Shown here piece by piece: positions 10,696 through 18,524 of a stretch of 64,000 nt of DNA. The stretch's first letter is position 1. The number at the start of each line of letters is the position of its first letter. Below the pieces are notes generated by a model that saw nothing but the letters and a program-made list of their open reading frames with translations, made no database searches and was not told the origin of the DNA. The DNA comes from Bosea sp. BIWAKO-01 (lineage in GTDB: Bacteria > Pseudomonadota > Alphaproteobacteria > Rhizobiales > Beijerinckiaceae), in the NCBI RefSeq assembly GCF_001748145.1, contig NZ_BCQA01000001.1:1116001-1180000 (forward strand), written 5' to 3'. A program made the translations under genes and the position numbers.

Positions 10696-11067
10696 TCGCG
10701 TCTATCTCGCGCTCTGTCTGTTCAAAGCAACCGGGTCACTGTCATACGCGTACCGGCACGCGGCGGGTTGCGGCGCCGTGCCGGAGGGAGTCGACCTGAA
10801 GGGGCAATGCGCCGTTCTTGGTCTTCACGCGCTCGTTTCCAAAAGGGGCGGTAACTCGCCCCATGAGCCGAATGGCACATCCATGCCTTCGGAATTCCGA
10901 TCTTGCTTTGTCAGTTCCGTCAAACTTCGGACGTGTCCGGAGGCAAACCCTCGTCAATCAGGAGGAGGCTGCCCTAGGCTCGGCGCTGACGACACCAGCT
11001 TCGGCTGGTATCTGCATAGCGGCTTTTGCGTTCGGTTCCAAGCAAATTCGCACAATCCCTGTGCGTA
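10696..11067. other. 372-base gene-free region between prmC and the DUF4167 gene
   Basis: No convincing protein gene is present; the short frames here lack family features and good start sites. On the minus strand, going downstream of prmC, there is a UUCG-capped stem (10994-11009, ACCAGC/GCTGGT), then a GC hairpin with a TTTT tail (10845-10862). After that comes a long imperfect stem near 10755-10785 (CCGGCACGGCG against CGCCGCGTGCCGG) just before the DUF4167 gene. The last could be a structured leader or belong to a small RNA. Promoter elements for the DUF4167 gene should lie in the left half, but I cannot fix them. Confidence 0.5.
10845..10862 (-). terminator. hairpin terminator downstream of prmC
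   Basis: GGGGCG pairs with CGCCCC around GTAACT. On the minus strand the stem is followed by TTTTGG. It could end the prfA-prmC transcript before the DUF4167 gene, though it lies about 205 bases after the prmC stop. Confidence 0.5.
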
Positions 11068-11970
11068 TCAGGTTGAGCGGGAGAAGATCAGTGCGCGCTC
11101 GTGTCCGCCGAGATCCTTGCGCGCTCCGTGATACCGGAACCCCTCGGCCCGCATCATGGCGGCGACATCCGGCTCCTGCCCGGCACCGATCTCGAAAATC
11201 ACGATGCCGCCCGGCGCCAGAAACGGCGCCAGTTCGCGTGCAAAGTGTCGATACGGAACGAGCCCATCGATTCCGCCATCCAGCGCCAGGAGCGGATCAT
11301 AGGCGCGCACACCCACATCCAACCCGGGAATCTCATCGCCCGGAATATAGGGCGGATTGGAGACGATCAGATCGAAGCGCCCCTCAAGGCCCTTCACCCA
11401 GTCGCCTTCTCGAAACGCCGCGCGGTCACCGACGCCATTTGCAAGGGCATTTGCGGCGGCGACCTTGCAGGCCTCTCCCGACAGGTCGATGCCCAGCCCC
11501 CTGGCCTGCCTGAACTCACTCAGGATCGCGATGAGCAGGCAGCCCGTACCAGTCCCGAGATCCAGTATCGACAACGCGTCCCCGCGCCTCTCGCGCAGGG
11601 TATCGAGCGCGGCCTCGACGATCGTCTCGGTATCGGGGCGTGGCTCCAGCGTCGCCGGCGAGAGCTTGAAGCTCAGCCCCCAGAATTCCCGCTCGCCGAG
11701 GATGCGCCAGACAGGTTCGCCTGCCAGCCGCCGCACGGCGTAGCCATCCAGATCCGCGGCGGCCCGATCACCGAGCAGAGCATCGTCCTTTGCGCCCCCG
11801 GCCCCAGTCACGGCTTCAACGAGAAGACGCGCATCAAGAACCGGCGTATCGCCCCCCGCAGCGCGAAGACGAGCCGCAAGCTGTCGCCGCGCCTCCCGGA
11901 TGGTCAGCGCGCCGACAGCTTGCGGCGAAGGCGTTACGGCGTCGCCACCGCTCTGCAGTGGCGACGTCAC
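11068..11970 (-). CDS. prmC: peptide chain release factor N5-glutamine methyltransferase
   Basis: SAM-dependent enzyme of 300 residues that methylates the Gln of the GGQ motif in release factors RF1 and RF2. It has the helical N-terminal substrate domain, the SAM motif LDLGTGTGCLL (near 136-146), and the catalytic N205-PPY in VSNPPYIPGDE. ARAYDP-type continuation (VRAYDPLLALDGG) is also family-typical. Its substrate gene prfA lies upstream on the same strand, with one small secreted-protein gene in between. The chosen start lies 22 bases after that gene's stop; a start some 10 residues further in is possible. Confidence 0.96.
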   Translation of the reverse strand: MTSPLQSGGDAVTPSPQAVGALTIREARRQLAARLRAAGGDTPVLDARLLVEAVTGAGGAKDDALLGDRAAADLDGYAVRRLAGEPVWRILGEREFWGLSFKLSPATLEPRPDTETIVEAALDTLRERRGDALSILDLGTGTGCLLIAILSEFRQARGLGIDLSGEACKVAAANALANGVGDRAAFREGDWVKGLEGRFDLIVSNPPYIPGDEIPGLDVGVRAYDPLLALDGGIDGLVPYRHFARELAPFLAPGGIVIFEIGAGQEPDVAAMMRAEGFRYHGARKDLGGHERALIFSRST

Positions 11971-11992
11971 TGGGCTGGTGCTCGCATCTATA

Positions 11993-12238
11993 TCAATTGC
12001 CCTGCATCTTCTGGCCCACGCAATTCTTCATCTTCTGATTGATTGAAGCCTTGCTCTCGCGCGCTCCGCGCATTTCCTGCGAACATGCTTTGCGCGCCTG
12101 CGACTGCGTCATCGCATTCTGCAGGGGCGCGGGCTGTCCTTGGACGACGCGACCAAAGGTCTGGTTCTGGGCTTCAGCGGCACCTGCGGTAGCCAGCGCC
12201 ATCAGACCGGTCATCGCAATTACTGAAACAAGTTTCAT
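11993..12238 (-). CDS. small secreted protein with two cysteines, between prfA and prmC
   Basis: 81-residue protein with a clear Sec signal peptide: MKLVSV, a hydrophobic core, and likely cleavage after AAEA (about residue 23). The mature part is about 58 residues, basic and Gln-rich, with two cysteines (in RKACSQEM and KNCVGQKM) 25 residues apart that could form a disulfide in the periplasm. I start at ATG 12238 because GGAGGAAACC lies directly before it; an upstream in-frame start would spoil the signal peptide. The C-X(n)-C pattern with RKA is faintly like PsiF-type repeats, too weak to name. prfA and prmC are usually adjacent, so this gene is an insertion in that pair. Confidence 0.75.
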   Translation of the reverse strand: MKLVSVIAMTGLMALATAGAAEAQNQTFGRVVQGQPAPLQNAMTQSQARKACSQEMRGARESKASINQKMKNCVGQKMQGN

Positions 12239-12298
12239 GGTTTCCTCCAGCCTGTTTTCACGTCGATACGGAAACAACGCCAGTCCACGAAAAAGGTT

Positions 12299-13384
12299 TC
12301 ACGCCCCGCTTTGCGCTGCAAGCAATGTCGCCTGGCGCTCCGCAGTAAGGGCATCGATGATCTCGTCGAGCGCCAGCCCCTGCATCATCTCGTCGAGCTT
12401 GTAGAGCGTCAGGTTGATGCGGTGGTCCGTCACGCGACCCTGCGGGAAATTATAGGTACGGATCCGCTCGGACCGGTCACCGGAGCCGATCTGCGAGCGT
12501 CGGTCCGCCGCGCGTTCGGCGTCGGCCTTCATCCGCTCCATGTCGTAGAGCCGGGCGCGCATCAACTCGAAGGCGCGCGCCTTGTTCTTGTGCTGCGAGC
12601 GCTCGTCCTGGACCACGACCACGATCCCGCTCGGAATATGGGTCAGGCGGACGGCCGATTCGGTCTTGTTGACGTGCTGGCCGCCGGCGCCCCCGGCACG
12701 CATCGTGTCGATGCGCAGATCGTTGTCATTAAGCGCGACATCGACCTCCGTCGCCAAAGGCAGCATCGCCACCGTCGCGGCCGAAGTATGAATGCGGCCG
12801 CTCGCCTCGGTATCCGGCACGCGCTGCACGCGGTGAACCCCGGATTCAAACTTCAGCTTGGCATAGACGCCCCGGCCCGCGATCTCCGCGATGACTTCCT
12901 TGTAGCCACCAACCGTGCCTTCACTCTCCGAGATGATGTCGACGCTCCAGCCCTTCTGCGAGGCGTAGCGCTGATACATCCGCAGCAGGTCCCCGGCGAA
13001 GAGCGAGGCCTCGTCACCGCCGGTGCCGGCCCGGATTTCCAGAATGACGCCGCGTTCGTCGGCGGCATCCTTCGGCAGGAGAGCGACCAGGATTTCGCGG
13101 GCCCGCGCGTCAATCTCGATTCGAGCGGAGTCGCGCTCCTCATAGGCGAGATCGCGAAAGTCGCTGTCGGTCGCCGGATCGTCGATCAGCGCCTGCGCTT
13201 CGTCGAGGGAGGCCTGCGCATTGCGCCAGGCGGCAATCGCGGCAACGACGGGCTCGAGCTCCGCCAGTTCCTTGGCGAGCTCCACCGTACGCACGGCATC
13301 GGTCGAACGGTTGATCTCGTCGGTCGCAACAGCGTGGCGTGCGACGATGCCGTCGAGACGGTCTTGAGGGAGCTGAAGGGACAT
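12299..13384 (-). CDS. prfA: peptide chain release factor 1
   Basis: 361-residue RF1, which terminates translation at UAA and UAG in the ribosomal A site. The hydrolysis motif is in [17 protein letters not shown] (GGQ near 234-236), and the Gln is the target of PrmC. The codon-recognition region includes a PxT-type tripeptide region in the middle domain ([16 protein letters not shown] is the conserved core). Length and ends are standard. It is followed 60 bases downstream by the small secreted-protein gene and then prmC, and preceded by ptsP on the same strand 51 bases upstream, as in many Hyphomicrobiales. Confidence 0.97.
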   Translation of the reverse strand: MSLQLPQDRLDGIVARHAVATDEINRSTDAVRTVELAKELAELEPVVAAIAAWRNAQASLDEAQALIDDPATDSDFRDLAYEERDSARIEIDARAREILVALLPKDAADERGVILEIRAGTGGDEASLFAGDLLRMYQRYASQKGWSVDIISESEGTVGGYKEVIAEIAGRGVYAKLKFESGVHRVQRVPDTEASGRIHTSAATVAMLPLATEVDVALNDNDLRIDTMRAGGAGGQHVNKTESAVRLTHIPSGIVVVVQDERSQHKNKARAFELMRARLYDMERMKADAERAADRRSQIGSGDRSERIRTYNFPQGRVTDHRINLTLYKLDEMMQGLALDEIIDALTAERQATLLAAQSGA

Positions 13385-13435
13385 CAGGAACTCGGAAACA
13401 CTGTTTGGGGACCGGTGAAGCGGGCGTCAGTCTCG

Positions 13436-15706
13436 CTAGACCGGCACTTTCAATTCAGTCGCCAGTGCCGAAAGCTGCGAACGCAGGCTCGATGCACCTT
13501 CGGAAGAGGCAAGCATCCAATCCATACGCTCGCGCAACTTCCTGACGTCAAGGGCGCGCAGCATCGCCTTGACCGGCCCGAACGACGCCGCCGACATCGA
13601 GAAGGAGCGATAACCCAGGCCGATCAGCGCCATCGTCTCCAGCGGCTTGCCACCCATCTCACCGCAGACCGAGACCGGGCAACCTGCCTCGCCCGCAGCC
13701 TCGACGATCGTACGCAGTGCGCGGAGCGCTGCAACGCAAAGCGGATCGAAGCGCTCGGACACCCGTCGGTTCTCACGATCGGCCGCGAACAGGAACTGCA
13801 TCAGGTCATTGGTGCCGATCGACAGGAAGTCGGCCTCGCGCGAGATTTCTGCCAGTTCGAACAGCAGCGATGGCACTTCGACCATGACGCCGAGCTCGAG
13901 ATTGGTGGGCGCCGGACGCTCCTGCTTCTCCATCATGGCGAGTTCGCGGCGCACGATGAAGCGCGCGCGCAGGAACTCGTCCACGGTCGCGACCATGGGC
14001 AGCATGATGCGCATGTCCTGGCCGGCTCCGGCCCGCAGCATCGCCCTGATCTGGCCGCGCAGCAGGCGCGGCTTGTCGAGGCCGATCCGGATCGCGCGCC
14101 ACCCGAGCGCCGGATTCTCTTCCTCGACGCGCTCCATATAGGGCAGCACCTTGTCGCCGCCGATATCGAGCGTCCGGAAGACCACCGGCCGACCCTGCGC
14201 CGCCTTGAGCACAGCCCCGTAGAGCGCTTGCTGCTCGGTCGTCGTCGGCATGTGCTGAGCGACCATGAATTGCAGTTCGGTGCGAAACAGCCCGATCCCT
14301 GCGGCGGCGGTCTCGTCGAGACTGTGCATGTCGACCAGAAGGCCGGCATTGATCTGGAGGTTGATCTCGACCCCGTCCTTGGTGACGGCCGGCAGATCCT
14401 TGAGCTTGCGGTACTGTTCCTGCTTGCGGGCGCGCAGGCGGGCCTTGTCCTTGTAAGCGTTCTCGACATCCGGCTGCGGACGGATCTGCACCTCGCCAGC
14501 CTGGCCGTCGACGATGACCGCGTCGCCTGCCTGGATCAGCGCGGTTGCGTTGACGATCTCGCCGACAGCCGGAATGCCAAGCGCCCGCGCCACGATGGCG
14601 ATGTGGCTCGTCGGCCCGCCTTCCTCAAGGATGAGCCCGCGCAAACGGACCCGGTCATAATCGAGCAGGGCCGCCGGCCCCATCGAGCGGGCGATCAGGA
14701 TGGCGTTCTCGGGCAGTTTCTCGTGTGCGACGCCATTCGCCTTGCCCATCAGGGTTCGCAGCAGCCGATTGGCGAGATCGTCGAGATCGTGCAGCCGCTC
14801 CCTGAGATAGGGGTCGGTCTGGCGCAGCATCTTGGCGCGGGTGTCGGATTGCACACGCTCGACCGCCGCCTCGGCGGTGAGGCCGGTCATCACCACCTCG
14901 CGCATGCGCCTGAGCCAACCCTGGTCATGGGCGAACATGCGGAAGGTTTCGAGGACGTCGCGGTGCTCACCGGTGTGAGCCACGTCGCCGCGCTCGATCA
15001 GTTCGTCGATCGCGGTGCGCATCTCGGCGATGGCGGCCTCGAGGCGCTTGACCTCGCGGGCGGGATTCTCGGCGATCAGATTGGTGATCGCGACCCGGGG
15101 TTCGTGGAGGACGGCGTGGCCGAGCCCGACACCATCCGCCAGCTTGACGCCGACGCCATGGATCGGTCGGTCGAGGCCGATCATGCTGCCGGGCGGCGCC
15201 AGCGATTTCAGCCCGCCGGCCGCGATCATCTCCGCCATGATCATGGCGGTGGTCTGCAGCGTCTCGATCTCTTCCTCGTTGTAGAGACGCGACGCGCGGT
15301 TCTGGATGACGAGGACGCCCATGACGGCGCCGCCTCGCAGGATCGGGACGCCGAGGAAGGAATGGTAGATCTCTTCGCCCGTCTCCGGACGATAGGAGAA
15401 GGCCGGGTGCGACTGCGCGTCGGACAGGGCGAGAGGCTCGGCCTCGCTCGCGATCAAGCCAACGAGCCCCTCGTCGGCGCGCATCCGGGTCAGGTGCACC
15501 GCCTCGCGATTCAGGCCCTCTGTCGCGTAGAGTTCAAGCGAACCGTCCTCGAGCAGGACATAGACGGAACAGACTTCCGCGACCAGATTGCCGGCGATCA
15601 GGACGACAAGCCGATCCAGCCGCTCTTGCGGGCTGACGGGCGCTGCCATGACCTCACGGAGACGGCGCAGCAGAACGCCCGGACCTCCGAGAGCGCCTCG
15701 CATCAA
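13436..15706 (-). CDS. ptsP: PTSNtr enzyme I, phosphoenolpyruvate-protein phosphotransferase with GAF domain
   Basis: 756 residues. The N-terminal GAF domain (about 20-160) is followed by the enzyme I phosphotransfer domain, with phospho-acceptor His368 in GGPTSHIAIVARALG. The C-terminal PEP-binding TIM barrel carries GIGLFRTELQFM, FRTLDIGGDK and the SIGTNDLMQF signature. It takes phosphate from PEP and passes it to NPr (PtsO) in the nitrogen-related PTS. The GAF domain senses glutamine in studied homologues. Neither ptsO nor ptsN is in the window. It ends 51 bases before prfA. A lysC gene often precedes ptsP in relatives; here otsA does. Confidence 0.97.
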   Translation of the reverse strand: MMRGALGGPGVLLRRLREVMAAPVSPQERLDRLVVLIAGNLVAEVCSVYVLLEDGSLELYATEGLNREAVHLTRMRADEGLVGLIASEAEPLALSDAQSHPAFSYRPETGEEIYHSFLGVPILRGGAVMGVLVIQNRASRLYNEEEIETLQTTAMIMAEMIAAGGLKSLAPPGSMIGLDRPIHGVGVKLADGVGLGHAVLHEPRVAITNLIAENPAREVKRLEAAIAEMRTAIDELIERGDVAHTGEHRDVLETFRMFAHDQGWLRRMREVVMTGLTAEAAVERVQSDTRAKMLRQTDPYLRERLHDLDDLANRLLRTLMGKANGVAHEKLPENAILIARSMGPAALLDYDRVRLRGLILEEGGPTSHIAIVARALGIPAVGEIVNATALIQAGDAVIVDGQAGEVQIRPQPDVENAYKDKARLRARKQEQYRKLKDLPAVTKDGVEINLQINAGLLVDMHSLDETAAAGIGLFRTELQFMVAQHMPTTTEQQALYGAVLKAAQGRPVVFRTLDIGGDKVLPYMERVEEENPALGWRAIRIGLDKPRLLRGQIRAMLRAGAGQDMRIMLPMVATVDEFLRARFIVRRELAMMEKQERPAPTNLELGVMVEVPSLLFELAEISREADFLSIGTNDLMQFLFAADRENRRVSERFDPLCVAALRALRTIVEAAGEAGCPVSVCGEMGGKPLETMALIGLGYRSFSMSAASFGPVKAMLRALDVRKLRERMDWMLASSEGASSLRSQLSALATELKVPV

Positions 15707-15884
15707 ATCGGCCCTCCGCCCGCCTCCTCAGACATCGTTGCCGATGCCGCTCGCAGACCTGATACCTGGCTCCGGATGAGTCGGCAGCATGCCCCGGTTC
15801 TTGTCGCCTTCTAGCGAGCGAAAGGAGTGTTCGGCAAGGGCCGCCGTTACAACCCCGAGGTGAAATCGGCGGCAGTGCTTCTCA

Positions 15885-17444
15885 TTAATGCGGCAAGCGC
15901 CCATTTCCAGCCGCGATTTGTGACAGATCCGACAATGTCGGAACGGTCGTTGCGGCGCCGCTTGCGGATTTGGCTGGAGCCCGCGAAGTTGCCGGTCGCT
16001 GCTTGGGTCCGGTCGCCGGCTTGGCGCGAACCGCCCGCTTGGCCGCTGGGCGCGTCACCGGAAACCCGGCTTCGCCCTCGGAGAGCGCGGCAAGATAGGT
16101 CTCGGTCCACCAGCCGATATCGGTTGCGGCGATGGTGGCGTAGAGCTTCTCGAAACGCCGGATTCGTTCTGGCTTCGGCATAACCAGCGCCTGCTGGATC
16201 GCCTCCGACATTTCCGAGAGATCGTAGGGATTGACGATCAGAGCGTCCTTCATCTGCCGCGCCGCCCCTGCAAAGCGCGAGAGGACCAGCACGCCGGGAT
16301 CGGCGGGATCCTGCGCCGCGATGTATTCCTTGGCGACCAGATTCATGCCGTCGCGCATCGGCGTGACCAGCCCGACTTGGGCACGGCGATAGAAGCCGGC
16401 CAGGACATTGCGGGAATAGGCCTTCTTGACCACGCGGATCGGCGTCCAGTCGAATTCGCCCAGCGCCGCGTTGATCCGCCCGGCCGTCTCGTCCGACTGG
16501 CGATCGAGTTCGGCATATTCAGGAACATCCGAGCGGGAGGGTGGCGCGATCTGCAGCATGCCGACACGGCCGCGCTGCTCGGGATTTTCCAGCAGGAAGC
16601 GCTCGAAGGCCTCCAGGCGCTGGACGATTCCCTTGGAGTAATCCAGGCGATCGACGCCGATGACCAACTTGCGGTCGCCAAAGGCCTCCGTCGCGCGCCG
16701 GATCGATACCGCGGTCGTACGCGCGGAACTCGTCGCAAGCTTGCGAAAGCCCTCGACATCGATGCCGATCGGGAAGGGTTTGACCTGGATCGAACGCCGA
16801 CCGAGGCGAACCCCGTCGCCATCGGCCTTTGCGCCGCAGAGATTGACCAGTCCGCTCACCACATTGCGCGCATCGATTTCGGTCTGCAGCCCTACGAGGT
16901 CATAGGCGCCGACCGTCTTCATCAGGGTGATGCTGGAGGGCAGGGCGCCAAAGACCTCGGAGGGCGGCCAGGGGATGTGGTGGAAATAGCCGATCCGGTT
17001 CTTCACCCCGAGCCGCCGAAGTTCCGCAGCCAAGGGGATCAGATGATAATCGTGAACCCAGATCAGGTCGTCCGGCCGCAACATCGCGACGAGCGCCTTG
17101 GCAAAGCGGCGATTGACGGCGAGATAGCCCGCATAGTCGGCTCGCGAAAACTCGGTCAGACCGAGGCGGTAATGCATGTTCGGCCAAAGGGCGCGGTTCG
17201 AGAAGCCGAGATAATAGGTCTGCCGCTCCTCTTCGCTCAGATCGGTCACCGCATAGGTCACCTTGCCGCGCTGGAGCGTCCGCACCGCGCGGGTCTTCTC
17301 TTCGCTGACATGCCCGCTCCAGCCGAACCAGAGCCCGCCATGCTTCTCCAACGCCTCACGTAACGCCACGGCCAGACCGCCAGCGGCGACCTTCTCGCTG
17401 CGATCGGGAATGGTGACGCGATTGGAAACGATGACGAGACGCAT
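15885..17444 (-). CDS. otsA: alpha,alpha-trehalose-phosphate synthase (UDP-forming)
   Basis: GT20 glycosyltransferase, 519 residues, making trehalose-6-phosphate from UDP-glucose and glucose-6-phosphate. The N-terminal SNRV (residues 7-10), [33 protein letters not shown] and [16 protein letters not shown] segments are all family-diagnostic. The catalytic part ends near residue 465. The last 55 residues are an Ala/Lys/Arg/Pro-rich tail with no family counterpart and probably disordered. The gene is divergent from otsB across 280 bases, which hold near-consensus EcfG promoter motifs. Product goes to OtsB; trehalose protects against osmotic and drying stress. Confidence 0.96.
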   Translation of the reverse strand: MRLVIVSNRVTIPDRSEKVAAGGLAVALREALEKHGGLWFGWSGHVSEEKTRAVRTLQRGKVTYAVTDLSEEERQTYYLGFSNRALWPNMHYRLGLTEFSRADYAGYLAVNRRFAKALVAMLRPDDLIWVHDYHLIPLAAELRRLGVKNRIGYFHHIPWPPSEVFGALPSSITLMKTVGAYDLVGLQTEIDARNVVSGLVNLCGAKADGDGVRLGRRSIQVKPFPIGIDVEGFRKLATSSARTTAVSIRRATEAFGDRKLVIGVDRLDYSKGIVQRLEAFERFLLENPEQRGRVGMLQIAPPSRSDVPEYAELDRQSDETAGRINAALGEFDWTPIRVVKKAYSRNVLAGFYRRAQVGLVTPMRDGMNLVAKEYIAAQDPADPGVLVLSRFAGAARQMKDALIVNPYDLSEMSEAIQQALVMPKPERIRRFEKLYATIAATDIGWWTETYLAALSEGEAGFPVTRPAAKRAVRAKPATGPKQRPATSRAPAKSASGAATTVPTLSDLSQIAAGNGRLPH

Positions 17445-17495
17445 GTCCGGGAATACTCCGATCAGCCGGCTGCCCGAATTTCGACACCGGAAGCG

Positions 17496-17520
17496 GGAAC
17501 AGAACGCGCCGGCGCACGTA
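17496..17520 (+). promoter_or_regulatory. candidate EcfG promoter for otsB, overlapping the otsA promoter
   Basis: GGAAC (17496-17500), a 16-base spacer and CGTA (17517-17520) match the EcfG consensus except for the last -10 base. It occupies the same bases as the leftward motif, because the whole 35-base segment is a quasi-palindrome. The otsB leader would be about 200 bases, which is long and lowers confidence. Confidence 0.4.
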
Positions 17521-17528
17521 ATGTTTCC
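17503..17528 (-). promoter_or_regulatory. candidate EcfG (general stress response) promoter for otsA
   Basis: On the minus strand GGAAA (17528-17524) and CGTT (17506-17503) are separated by 17 bases. The EcfG consensus in alphaproteobacteria is GGAAC, 16-17 bases, CGTT, so four of five and four of four positions match. It lies about 60 bases upstream of the otsA ATG, and otsA is a known member of this regulon in several relatives. Confidence 0.5.
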
Positions 17529-17724
17529 CAGGGGCTTCGGATATCAGATGGCGAAGCCGCGTCAGGCTCGCGTTGAAATCATGATGACTGTGGCAAAGTG
17601 AAAGCAGAATGTGGCAAGTTCACTAGCATCCGCCCATCGCGCGGATGATGCAAGAACCCTCGCTCAGGCATCGGACAGCTCACCTGTCGTTCTTTCGCCC
17701 GTTTCGTCACGCAAACAGAACGAG

Positions 17725-18522
17725 ATGATGGAACTGATCGAATCGGAATCTACCAACGAATCCCGCGACTTCACCAAGATGGCGAAGCAGGTCGCTCTGT
17801 TTCTCGATTTTGACGGAACGCTGGTCGAAATTGCGCCGATGCCCGACGAGGTCAAACTCGACAGGCAACTCGCGCCGGCGCTCGATACGTTGCGCTCGGC
17901 GCTGGGCGGAGCGTTGGCGCTTGTCTCCGGGCGTCCGATCCCCGACCTCGACGGGTTTCTCGCCCCCTATCACTTCGACATCGCCGGCCTTCATGGCGCA
18001 CAGATCCGCCTCGCGGGAGCCATCCGCAGCCAGGCGGATGCTCCCGAAGCCCTGCGCGAAGCGCTGCGGGAGCTCATCCGTTTCGCAAACAGCCATGTCG
18101 GCATCCTCGTGGAGGACAAACGGATCTCGGCCGCCCTGCACTGGCGTCTGGCGCCGCAACTCCAGGATGAAGCCCTCGCGCTGGTCAGGAAGCTTGCCGC
18201 CGGAATGGGCCCGTCCGTGCGCTTGCAGGAAGGCAAGTCGGTCGCCGAGCTGGTCCCGGCCGGTGCCAGCAAGGGCAACGCCATTTCCTGGCTGATGCGG
18301 GAAGCACCCTATAGCGGCCGGACACCGGTCTTCATCGGCGACGACATTACCGACGAGGCGGGCTTTGCCACGGTGAACGCGCTGGGCGGCCTGTCGATCC
18401 GCATCGGTGCGGGCGAGACCTGTGCCGGCCGGCGCCTCGCCTCCCCGACAGCGCTCCGCACCATCCTGCTCGCTGCCGCAGAAAGCGGCAGCCTGACGAC
18501 CGACGCTTTCTGCCAAGGCTGA
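17725..18522 (+). CDS. otsB: trehalose-6-phosphate phosphatase
   Basis: HAD-superfamily phosphatase of about 265 residues that dephosphorylates trehalose-6-phosphate to trehalose. Motif I is FLDFDGTLVEI with the two catalytic aspartates, motif II LVSGRPI, and motif IV FIGDDITDEAGF. I start at ATG 17725 (the next codon is also ATG) because the 38 residues upstream are Ser/Ala-rich and not family-like, and a start 17 residues further in is possible. No strong Shine-Dalgarno sequence is seen. The stop is 2 bases before the GH15 gene, so the two are almost surely cotranscribed. Confidence 0.93.
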   Translation: MMELIESESTNESRDFTKMAKQVALFLDFDGTLVEIAPMPDEVKLDRQLAPALDTLRSALGGALALVSGRPIPDLDGFLAPYHFDIAGLHGAQIRLAGAIRSQADAPEALREALRELIRFANSHVGILVEDKRISAALHWRLAPQLQDEALALVRKLAAGMGPSVRLQEGKSVAELVPAGASKGNAISWLMREAPYSGRTPVFIGDDITDEAGFATVNALGGLSIRIGAGETCAGRRLASPTALRTILLAAAESGSLTTDAFCQG

Positions 18523-18524
18523 TC

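Noticed and set aside
12311..15814. A 1167-codon open frame on the plus strand
   Set aside because: It is antisense to prfA and ptsP, whose family motifs are unambiguous. GC-rich codon bias keeps the opposite frame open, and the translation is low in family-like features.
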